Assembly (NCBI GenBank): GCA_964438755.1
Contig: CAYTLL010000004.1
Location: 77,702 to 141,701, forward strand
Source: IMCC26134_A sp964438755
GTDB taxonomy: Bacteria; Verrucomicrobiota; Verrucomicrobiia; Opitutales; Opitutaceae
DNA length: 64,000 nucleotides
Direction of reading: 5' to 3'
Every line of letters begins with the position of its first letter. Position 1 is the first letter of the stretch. Below are positions 49,869-58,199 of this stretch, one piece after another. Under the pieces are notes generated by a model. It worked only from the letters and a program-made list of their open reading frames with translations. It ran no database searches and had not been told where the DNA came from. Both the position numbers and the translations under genes were made by a program.

Positions 49869-51596
49869 TCAGAGGGGACGAGCGGGATCGATCACGAGAA
49901 TGAAGTCGAAGCGGAGGATGCCCGGCGTGTTCGGATCAAAGCTTTCGCGCTCGACCGCGGAGATGAACTGGGAGTCCACGAAGCTGGCCAAGAGACTCTT
50001 CACTCGTTCGTAGGAGTCGGGGGAAACACGGGTGACCGGATTTTTGCGGTCCAGCAGACGACCGCTCAGCTGAAGGCGCAAAACCGGCTTCACGGGAGTG
50101 CCGTCCGGATTAGTCGCCTGAGGCTCGGCGGGAGCCGCGGCGCCGCCAAACAATCCGCCGCCGCCTTCCGCACCGGAAGATCCGTTGCCGGCGCGAAGAA
50201 CAGAGAGGCTCTCGAGCCAGACGTCTTCGACCTTGATCAGGCGATCCTGAAGGTCGGAGAAGAAATTGATCCAGTTGTTCTTCGACTCCGCGAGGCTTTG
50301 CACGGCCAGAATTTCCGACCGCGCCTCCTCGAGCGCCGTCAAATGGCCGCGAATCTTGTTCTGGCTGTTCTGCAGCGGAAGCGTCTCCTGTTTGATGAGA
50401 TCTATTTGGTCGCGGGCCGCGGCCACGGAGCGGCCGGATTGGATCACCAAGGGAAGAAGCGAGACCGCGACAAGGCCGGCGGCGGCGAGCAAGACCGGCT
50501 GGCGTCGCTTGAAGGCGAGCTTGCTGGCCAACGCGGCGGGAAGGAGATTGATGGTCTTGCGCTTGGGATCGGCGGGGATCGCGAGGCCGATGAGGCTGCT
50601 GAGCACCGAGGCGGCCTCGATAGCCTGGGTGGCTCCTGGCGCGATCGTGACGTTTCGCAACGGATCAAGACGCTCGCAGCCGATCTTGAGACGCTCCTGA
50701 AGTTGTCCGGGCAACTCGGAGAGCATGGAACCACCGCCGGTGAGATACAAGGCGGAGGGCTGCTCGGCGCCGCTCTGACGTCGATAATTCACGACGGAGC
50801 GCGTGATCTCGAGGTGCAGCTTGGAAACGAATCCGGAAACGGCGTTGGCCACGGCGGCCCGGGCCGGGGAAGACGCGGGCAGCTCGCTTTCGCCGCTCAA
50901 CACCTGAACCTTGATCGTCTCGCAATGGGTGAAGTCGTGCTTCAACTCCTCGGCGATCGCCTGCGTCAACGTGTTGCCCGCGAGCGGGATGGTGCGAACA
51001 AAAAAATGTTCGTTGTCGGCGAAGATCAGATTGGTCGAGCGGGCGCCGATGTCCGCGATGATGACGCTCCCGGAAACCTCCGGGTAATTGTAGCGAAAGC
51101 AGCGGAGAACGGCGACACTGGAAGGCTGAACCGAGACCACGCTGAGGCCCGAGCCCGCCAGCGCGTCACATGCGCCCTGCACGACCTCTTTCTTGGCTGC
51201 CGCAAGCATGAGCTCCAAGTCCAGTCCCTGCTCGGCGACGACCTGATAATCCCAAACCACCTCATCCAAGGAATAGGGGATGTTTTGCTGCGCCTCAAAT
51301 TGGACGATCTTCGCGCGCTTCGACTCCTCCACCAAGGGGGTCTTGATGAACTTCCCAAGGATATGATGTCCCGGAAGACCAATGGACGCCGCGCCGACAA
51401 ATTTCTCCCGACGAGCGGACTCGGCGAGGGCTTGGGCGATCATCCCGGTCCAATCGGACTCGAGGGATGCGTCGGGGTTGAAGGCGTCGAGTGCGATTTT
51501 CTCGAGTTGCAGACGTCCGGACTTGTCGCTGGTCACGAGCCCGCAGGCGAGATGACCGGCGCCGCAGTCCACGGCGAGAACGCGGGGTAAAGACAT
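49869..51596 (-). CDS. PilM-PilN fusion protein (Amuc_1101-like)
   Basis: A 575-residue fusion. Residues 1 to about 340 form a PilM actin-like ATPase domain: phosphate loops VLAVDCGAGHLACG and IIADIGARSTNLIF, and the adenosine motif SALYLTGGGSML. At 349-353 the sequence INLLP, the hallmark start of PilN, leads into a membrane helix (367-386) and a coiled coil (AARDQIDLIKQETLPLQNSQ), ending in a periplasmic domain. Separate PilM binds the N-terminal INLLP peptide of PilN, so fusing them is logical. The ATG at MSLPRVLAVD is preferred over an upstream GTG. The fusion begins 82 bases after the first gene of the operon. Confidence 0.88.
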   Translation of the reverse strand: MSLPRVLAVDCGAGHLACGLVTSDKSGRLQLEKIALDAFNPDASLESDWTGMIAQALAESARREKFVGAASIGLPGHHILGKFIKTPLVEESKRAKIVQFEAQQNIPYSLDEVVWDYQVVAEQGLDLELMLAAAKKEVVQGACDALAGSGLSVVSVQPSSVAVLRCFRYNYPEVSGSVIIADIGARSTNLIFADNEHFFVRTIPLAGNTLTQAIAEELKHDFTHCETIKVQVLSGESELPASSPARAAVANAVSGFVSKLHLEITRSVVNYRRQSGAEQPSALYLTGGGSMLSELPGQLQERLKIGCERLDPLRNVTIAPGATQAIEAASVLSSLIGLAIPADPKRKTINLLPAALASKLAFKRRQPVLLAAAGLVAVSLLPLVIQSGRSVAAARDQIDLIKQETLPLQNSQNKIRGHLTALEEARSEILAVQSLAESKNNWINFFSDLQDRLIKVEDVWLESLSVLRAGNGSSGAEGGGGLFGGAAAPAEPQATNPDGTPVKPVLRLQLSGRLLDRKNPVTRVSPDSYERVKSLLASFVDSQFISAVERESFDPNTPGILRFDFILVIDPARPL

Positions 51597-51678
51597 AGGG
51601 GAAAAATTGTGTGTTTCAGCAGGAGGAAAACGCAGCAAGCCGAAACTTGCCACGAATGTGGATTAAGGCTCCCGAAAA

Positions 51679-52329
51679 TCAGCGGGAGACCTCGCGACGG
51701 ACGATGCTCGGCGCACGGCGTTGAGAGTCCAAGGCGAATGGCGAGAGATGTTGCGGAACAAGAACGCCCTCGTTGCGCGCGCCCTCGGCGGAAACCTTCG
51801 ACAAGAAAACGCCGCGCTTGTCCGGATCCGCGACCTTGGCGGAAGCGCTTCCCCGCATGGGTGGAATCGGCCGCCCGCCCACTTCGAACTCGACCAGGAA
51901 ATGTTTGCCCGTCTCGCCAGCCACGAGGCGATCACGCTTCACAACCTCGGGCGGAAGATAAAAACGGAACACCGATTTCACCCCGCCTTCAAGACTGGCG
52001 GCCTCGGCGCTCGCACGATAAAAACTCCATTTTTTCGACGGACCGTCGCCCAGCTCGAAGCCAAGATTCAAGACAACGCGCACGTTGTCGACAAACTCGC
52101 CCATCACCGCCTTGCCTCCCGGGCGTGCGGTGACCTCGACCAGGACCTCCAGCCAATTATCGCCCAAGACGCTGCGGGCCGATACAAACTTCACGTCCGT
52201 CACCTCGACGTGGTGCTCCCCGACCTCGGCGGGCGCCACGGCCGCAGGCGCCGGTTGCGCGAAGACACCGATCGGAACCGCGGTCGACGCCAGAAGAGGA
52301 AGCAGCACCAGGGGCGAAGGTATCTTCAT
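51679..52329 (-). CDS. Secreted pilus-locus protein (Amuc_1102-like)
   Basis: A 216-residue protein with a signal peptide (1-24, cleaved near VFAQP) and a beta-sandwich-like domain (VEVTDVKFVSARSVLGDNWL, then VLVEVTARPGG). It ends in a basic stretch SQRRAPSIVRREVSR. No catalytic motif is seen. It is first in the five-gene operon, where Akkermansia has Amuc_1102. The name is by position and general architecture, not by residue identity I can measure. Confidence 0.68.
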   Translation of the reverse strand: MKIPSPLVLLPLLASTAVPIGVFAQPAPAAVAPAEVGEHHVEVTDVKFVSARSVLGDNWLEVLVEVTARPGGKAVMGEFVDNVRVVLNLGFELGDGPSKKWSFYRASAEAASLEGGVKSVFRFYLPPEVVKRDRLVAGETGKHFLVEFEVGGRPIPPMRGSASAKVADPDKRGVFLSKVSAEGARNEGVLVPQHLSPFALDSQRRAPSIVRREVSR

Positions 52330-53607
52330 GAGGGGAGGCGCGGAAGATTGGACAAGCGCACCTCAGCGTCACGCACAAACTCCCCGACGATTCCGGTGTT
52401 GCATCCAGAAAAATCCCCGATGCCCGCGAAAGCCGGCGCGCCGCGGGCTTCGCGCGGCCAAGATACGAGCATAGCTTGGCAAATTCGGCCCTGGAAAAAA
52501 TCGTCGCCGGCGCGACCCGCGGCGCGCACATCGGCCCCAGCCCGCCCGTCGGCCCACGTCCCACGCGCGAACCAAATAGTATCATAAAATAAACTACACA
52601 CGCGCCCTCGGGACATGACAGGCGCCCACGCCTCGTCGGACGAACATCCCGGCCGCCGCATCAACAGGGGCGCGCCTGTCTTCGATCCACCCGCAAACCC
52701 GCCTGCGACGGCGAAACCGCCGACGACGCGGGTAGGCAAACGCCAAGGGCGCCTTTTGGATGGGATCCTGTCGGGACGGATGGGCGCGGCATGAAAAACA
52801 GGGACCGGGTTTCCTCAAATCACGAGTCGTCCCCGTCGACGCGACCGCGATAAAGCCGCGCGATCCGGTGCTCGATACGCCATGTGGCCCGACCGTGATT
52901 TATCCGATCACAAGACGCCTCCGTTTGGGCCGCGCACGCGGCGGAGCGGCGGCGATTTCCCGGCGAACGATCTCGCCGTCCCGCAAACGTCCCGAACCGG
53001 GTTGCAAGCGAGGCCCGCCATGCCCACGCCGGACGCGCCCGGACACCGTCCATCGTCCAACTTCACGGTTCCGATCACGACGATAATCGGCGGGAGGCGC
53101 GATCAAGAGGCGACGACCGCGACGGCCGCGTGCGAACCCCCGACGGCATCGTTGTATTCTTTTTAAGAATACGTCTTTTCCCAGCGCCCCCGGGATCGCG
53201 ACCGGCGCCGCATAGGATCCGGGCGCGGCGCGCGGCATCCGACTCCAATCCCGTGCGCCAAAAAACGGGACTTTTCATGCTCGAACGGAGTTTTCCTGAG
53301 ATCCGTCGCACGGCAAACGCGCGCCCGCATTCACACGACAGCGGTCACTGGACGCGCCGACCGATCCATGCCGAGCGGCGCCGCGTCCGGGCCTCCGGCC
53401 ACCCCGCCAGTTGGTCGCTAGCCCAGCTTGCCCCCGCTCGGCCGGAATCGATCGCGAAAGGCGCGCGCCTCGCTCCCGCACTCGAATGGCAAAGGGAATA
53501 CGCTAAACTGTTTCGGACGTTTTCTTTGCCCGCCACCGGGAGGAATCTACCCACTCGCCGGATAGCCCCTACCCTTTCGCCGCCTTCACCCAGGCAAGAT
53601 TCACCCT
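52330..53607. other. Gene-free region of about 1.3 kb between pilus operon and polysaccharide locus
   Basis: No frame in this stretch has a recognisable domain. An AT-rich patch at 52567-52600 (ATAGTATCATAAAATAAAC) is the best promoter candidate for the leftward pilus operon, giving a leader of about 240 bases. Upstream of the GH2 gene (53150-53607) promoter sequence must exist, but no clear -35/-10 pair was found. Arginine-rich frames here look like GC artefacts. Confidence 0.45.
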
Positions 53608-56600
53608 ATGCCCCCGACACCCCGCCTCCGTCAATCGAGCCGATTTCATCGCTTTGGTCTCATTGGCCTCGCAGCCATCTCGACGGCCTTGCTCGGCCCC
53701 GCCCTCGCCGCCCGCGCCGAATCCCCCGCCCCACCGGATTGGGAAAATCCCGCGGTGTTCCGACGAAACAAGGAACTGCCGCGCGCCGCCAAAACCCCCT
53801 TCCCCACCGAACGCGCCGCGCTCACCTCCGCTCCCGCCGCCAGCCCTTGGCGACTCTCGCTCAATGGCGAATGGAACCTCCACTGGTCGCCCACCCCGGC
53901 CGGCGTGCCCGCGGGCTTCGAGCGCCCCGGCTACGACGACAGTGATTGGTCCCGGATCCCGGTTCCGTCCAACTTGGAGATGCAGGGCCACGGCACCCCC
54001 ATCTATACCAACGTCACCTACCCCTTCCACCGGGACGCCCCCCGCGTGATGGGCGAACCCGAACCGGGCTGGACCACCTTTATCGAGCGCAATCCCGTGG
54101 CCTGCTATCGCAGGACCTTCCGCGTTCCCGCCGACTGGGACGGACGCCGCACCTTCGTCGTGTTCAACGGCGTCGCGTCCGCGTTCCGTCTCTGGGTCAA
54201 CGGCCGCGAGGTAGGCTACTCCGAGGACAGCCGAACACCCGCGGAATTCGATCTCACGCCCTACCTCCAGGCAGGAGACAACACACTCGCCGTGTCCGTC
54301 TGGCGCTACAGCGACGGCGCCTACCTGGAAGACCAGGACTACTGGCGTCTCTCCGGGATCTTCCGGGACGTCTATCTCTGGTCGTCGTCGCCACTTGATC
54401 TGCGTGACTTCGAATTCAGCGCGTCGCTCTCGGATGATTTTCGCCAAGGCTCGCTCGCCGTCACCACCCGCGCCCGAGACCTCTCAGGCAAAGGCCAAAA
54501 CTACGGCGTCGAGCTGCGTCTGCTCGCCTCCGACGCCCGCTCCGCCTCCCGCCCCCTCGCCAAGCTATCCTTCGGCGGCGCCGCGCCCGCCGACGGGACA
54601 GACCACCAGGCGTCCGCCCGGGTGGACGGGCTAGATATCCAACCGTGGACCGCGGAGACGCCCCGTCTCTACACCGCGCTCCTCACCCTCCGCGACGCCT
54701 CAGGCAAAGATCTCGCCCACTACGCCACCAAGATCGGCTTCCGCCGCGTCGAGATCCGCGACGGCCAGATGCTCGTCAACGGACGCCCCGTCCTGATCAA
54801 GGGAGTCAACCGCCACGACCACGATCCGCTCACCGGACAATACGTGACCGAAGCCGGCATGCGCGCCGATCTCGACGCGATGAAGCGGCTTAACATCAAC
54901 GCCATCCGCACCTCCCACTACCCGAACGATCCGCGTTTCCTCGATCTCGTCGACCAATACGGCTTCTACGTCATTTCCGAGGCCAATCTCGAGACCCACG
55001 GCTACGGCACCAACCGGAAAAACCTCATCGCCACCGACGCCGCATGGGGCCCGGCCATGCTCGACCGGCTCGTCAACATGGTCGAGCACTTCAAAAATCA
55101 TCCCGGCGTCCTGATGTGGTCGCTCGGAAACGAGGCCGGCGACGGGCCGAATTTCGAACGCATGGCCGGATGGGTGAAGCATCGCGATCCGTCGCGACTT
55201 CTCCACTACGAGGGCAACTACGACCGGACCTACACCGACCTTTACTCGCCGATGTATTTCAAGATCGGCTCGCTCGAGCCCTGGTGCCGCCGGGAGGAAA
55301 AGAAGCCGCTGTCCGCGCAGCAGCCGCTCATCCAATGCGAATACAGCCATACCATGGGCAACTCCGCCGGCGGCATCGCGGAATACTGGTCGCTGATCCG
55401 CCGCGAACGTCTCCTGCAGGGCGGCTTCGTCTGGGATTGGCGCGACCAAGGACATCTCCGCGAAAAGCCCGCCGGCCATACGCCGTCTCCCGCCGCCGCC
55501 GCCGTCGCCGCGCTCGACCCGCTCCGCTTCGTAGCTCCCGACGGCCGCCTGCGCTACTTCGCCTACGGCGGCGACTACGGAGACAAGCCCAACGACAACA
55601 ATTTCTGTTTCAACGGCATCGTCGGCCCCGACCTCGTCCCAAACCCCCACGCCGTCGCGATCGCCCACCAATATCGCAACATCCTCGTGAGCGGGCTCGA
55701 CCTCGCCGCCGCCAAGCCGCTCGTCTCCGTCTTCAACGAGAACTTCTTCCTCGAGCTCGAGGGCCAGCGCGTCCGGTGGACGTTGCTCGAGGATGGCCGC
55801 CCCCTGCGATCGGGAACCGCCAGACTGCCCCGGATCGCCCCGCAGGCCTCCGTCGACTACGTCGTCGATCTGCCCCGCGTCCAACGCCGCCGGGACGCCG
55901 AGTATCACCTCAACCTGGAATTCTTCCAAGGCGTCGATCGTCCCTGGGCGCCGGCCGACCACGTCGTTTCGCGCGAACAACTGACGCTGGCGTGGACCAC
56001 GCCCGCCGCGCCCGCCCCGCTCGCTCCGTCCGCCTCTCCCGCCCTCGCCTCCGTCACCCGGTCTTCGGAGGAAAACCGCACCACGGTGCGAGGTGACGCC
56101 TTCGTGGCCGTGCTCGACGACCGCAACGGCCAGCTCGTCTCCTACCAGCTGGCCGGCCGCGAACTGCTCGCCGGTCCGCTCCATCTCAATCTCTGGCGCC
56201 CGCCCACCGACAACGATCGGGGCAACGGCATGCCCAAGACCTGCGCCCCGTGGCGCGAAGCCGGGCCGAACGCCGTGGCGAGCTCCCGCGCCGGCGAAAA
56301 AACCGGCGGCGGCTATCGCCTGGCCTACGAGCTCGCGGTCCCCGTGGCCGACAGCTCGGCCACGCTCGCCTACCTCTTCGCCGCCGACGGCCGCGTCGAC
56401 GTGAGCCTCGAGCTTCGTCCCAAGGGGGAAAAGCTGCCCGCGATCCCGCGCGTCGGCCTCAGCGCCGCCCTGGCCCCCGAACTGCGCCGATGGACCTGGT
56501 TCGGCCGGGGCCCGCAGGAAAACTACCGCGACCGCGCCGAGGGTTGTCCGCTCGGCGTCTGGAGCGGCGACGTCGCCAAGCTGTGGTTCCCCTACGGCGA

Positions 56601-56922
56601 ACCCCAGGAGACCGCCAATCGCACCGGCGTGCGCTGGGCCGGGTTCCTCGACGACCGCGGCGCCGGGCTGCGCTTCCGCGCCGTCGACGGCGGCCCCCTC
56701 GAGGTCGGCGCGTATCCGTTCGCCCAAGACGATCTCCAGACCGCCGGACGTCGCCACCCCGCCGACATCCCGCTGCGCGATTTCGTGACGATCCACATCG
56801 CCCACGCCCAGATGGGCGTCGGCGGCGAGGACTCGTGGGGCGCCTGGCCCCGTCCCGCCGCGATGCTGCCCGCCGACCGGACCTACCGCTACACTTTCCG
56901 CATCGAACCGGTCACGCGCTAG
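53608..56922 (+). CDS. Secreted glycoside hydrolase family 2 (beta-galactosidase type)
   Basis: A 1104-residue GH2 enzyme of the large LacZ layout with a signal peptide (about 1-37, LAARAES). The order is N-terminal jelly roll (WRLSLNGEWNLHWSP, FRLWVNGREVGYSEDSRTPAEFDLTPYL), Ig-like domain, TIM barrel (VNRHDHDPLTGQ, RTSHYPNDPRF) and C-terminal small chain (PTDNDRGNGMP, WTWFGRGPQENYRDR). The acid/base is E509 (LGNEAGDG) and the nucleophile E578 (IQCEYSHTMG). It should remove beta-galactosyl or related units from oligosaccharides outside the cytoplasm. It is first of four rightward genes that look like a polysaccharide-use locus. Confidence 0.95.
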   Translation: MPPTPRLRQSSRFHRFGLIGLAAISTALLGPALAARAESPAPPDWENPAVFRRNKELPRAAKTPFPTERAALTSAPAASPWRLSLNGEWNLHWSPTPAGVPAGFERPGYDDSDWSRIPVPSNLEMQGHGTPIYTNVTYPFHRDAPRVMGEPEPGWTTFIERNPVACYRRTFRVPADWDGRRTFVVFNGVASAFRLWVNGREVGYSEDSRTPAEFDLTPYLQAGDNTLAVSVWRYSDGAYLEDQDYWRLSGIFRDVYLWSSSPLDLRDFEFSASLSDDFRQGSLAVTTRARDLSGKGQNYGVELRLLASDARSASRPLAKLSFGGAAPADGTDHQASARVDGLDIQPWTAETPRLYTALLTLRDASGKDLAHYATKIGFRRVEIRDGQMLVNGRPVLIKGVNRHDHDPLTGQYVTEAGMRADLDAMKRLNINAIRTSHYPNDPRFLDLVDQYGFYVISEANLETHGYGTNRKNLIATDAAWGPAMLDRLVNMVEHFKNHPGVLMWSLGNEAGDGPNFERMAGWVKHRDPSRLLHYEGNYDRTYTDLYSPMYFKIGSLEPWCRREEKKPLSAQQPLIQCEYSHTMGNSAGGIAEYWSLIRRERLLQGGFVWDWRDQGHLREKPAGHTPSPAAAAVAALDPLRFVAPDGRLRYFAYGGDYGDKPNDNNFCFNGIVGPDLVPNPHAVAIAHQYRNILVSGLDLAAAKPLVSVFNENFFLELEGQRVRWTLLEDGRPLRSGTARLPRIAPQASVDYVVDLPRVQRRRDAEYHLNLEFFQGVDRPWAPADHVVSREQLTLAWTTPAAPAPLAPSASPALASVTRSSEENRTTVRGDAFVAVLDDRNGQLVSYQLAGRELLAGPLHLNLWRPPTDNDRGNGMPKTCAPWREAGPNAVASSRAGEKTGGGYRLAYELAVPVADSSATLAYLFAADGRVDVSLELRPKGEKLPAIPRVGLSAALAPELRRWTWFGRGPQENYRDRAEGCPLGVWSGDVAKLWFPYGEPQETANRTGVRWAGFLDDRGAGLRFRAVDGGPLEVGAYPFAQDDLQTAGRRHPADIPLRDFVTIHIAHAQMGVGGEDSWGAWPRPAAMLPADRTYRYTFRIEPVTR

Positions 56923-57063
56923 ACATCCTCCGCCCCCTCCGATCCGACGGGGCGTCGCCCCTGGCGCCGCGACCCCGTGGCCACCGCCCGCTCGCCGGGC
57001 GGAAGGCGGGGTTTTCACCCGAAACGCCCTCGACCGCCTCCTTTCCCTCCATCGTCCAATCCC

Positions 57064-58164
57064 ATGCAACCTATCCCGGCCCTCCGCCCCCTGCTCGCAC
57101 TCGCCGGCTTCGCCGCCGTCCAAGCCCGCGCCGACATCGCCTGGCTTGATGTCCAGTCCGCCGACTCGCCCGTCGCCACGCTCCATCAGATTTTGTCCGC
57201 CGCGAACGGAGCCAGCGCGGTCAACGGCCCCGTGCGCTTCACCCTGCTCGGCGACGGCATCGCCTCGCGAAACCGCGAGTTTCACGATCCCATGTTGCGC
57301 GACTTCGCGATGATCGACGGCGACGGCGCCGCCATCACGGTCCGCATCGACGGCCTTCCGGCCGGCAACTACGTCGTCGAGTCCTGGCACTTCGACCGCT
57401 CCTACCCCGGCGCCATCGAGATCGGCTTCGGCCCCGCGGGCCAGAAGCCCGAGATCGTGGTGCCCCGGCACGTTTTCTCCACCACGCCCGCGCTCTACAC
57501 CATCAAGTCGGACGGCAAGACGAGCTACGAACTCACCTTCAAGGACGGCAACGACGACAACCGCGTCCGCCTCAACGCGCTCCACCTCCGCGCCGCGGAC
57601 GAACCCGAAAGCCCTCCCGGCGTCTTCGTCGACATCGGCTACGCCAACACCACCACCGTGAGCGGCGTTCCCGACCCCTTCTTCACCACCGACGCCGCCG
57701 ACCCCGGCTTCGTCAAAGGCCCGCTCTGGCGCCAGCGCACCGGCTTCGGATTCAACATGGGCGGCAACCGGGACATTTACGAGAAGGACGCCAACGAGGG
57801 CATCGGCAACGCCGCCCCTCTCGTCACCATCGCCCGCGATCTCCCGGTCGGCGCGACCTACGGCGTCTACGTCGCCTTCCTCTCCATCCCCGCGCAAAAC
57901 TGGCAGGTGAAAGCCGGCCTCTCCGCCGACCGCCTCGCGCTGTTCAGCCGCAACCGCCCCGCCAACCGCGTCATCGACCTCGGCCAGAGCGCCGAGGCCG
58001 GGTCGAATCGCAACCAATACCTCGGCTTCATCGGCAACGCCACCGTCGGCCCGGAGGGCGCCCTCTGGCTGTATTCGGATGATGGCGACGGCACCGACCT
58101 CACCTGGTCCGCCCGCACCTGGCTCGACGGATTCTTCCTCGGCGCCCCCCGCGTCGGCGAATGA
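57064..58164 (+). CDS. Secreted protein of unknown function sharing a domain with the next gene
   Basis: A 366-residue secreted protein with a signal peptide (about 1-23, AVQARA). The first domain (about 24-180) has VRFTLLGDGIASRNREFHDP and YTIKSDGKTSYELTFKDGND and looks like a beta-sandwich. The second (about 188-366), from PPGVFVDIGYANTTTVSG to WLDGFFLGAPRVGE, is closely repeated as the N-terminal domain of the next gene. Shared phrases are KDANEG-G, YGVYVAFLSIP, WQVKAGLS, NRVIDLG, QYLG-IG and LYSDDGDG. No catalytic residues are recognised; carbohydrate binding is plausible. It lies 142 bases after the GH2 gene and 36 before the BNR_4 gene. Confidence 0.82.
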   Translation: MQPIPALRPLLALAGFAAVQARADIAWLDVQSADSPVATLHQILSAANGASAVNGPVRFTLLGDGIASRNREFHDPMLRDFAMIDGDGAAITVRIDGLPAGNYVVESWHFDRSYPGAIEIGFGPAGQKPEIVVPRHVFSTTPALYTIKSDGKTSYELTFKDGNDDNRVRLNALHLRAADEPESPPGVFVDIGYANTTTVSGVPDPFFTTDAADPGFVKGPLWRQRTGFGFNMGGNRDIYEKDANEGIGNAAPLVTIARDLPVGATYGVYVAFLSIPAQNWQVKAGLSADRLALFSRNRPANRVIDLGQSAEAGSNRNQYLGFIGNATVGPEGALWLYSDDGDGTDLTWSARTWLDGFFLGAPRVGE

Positions 58165-58199
58165 TCCCCCCGCACCGACACCCGCCTAATTTCACCCTC

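Noticed and set aside
52326..52739. A 137-codon minus-strand frame ahead of the pilus operon
   Set aside because: It includes the AT-rich promoter candidate and ends at the start of the first pilus gene; composition is not protein-like.
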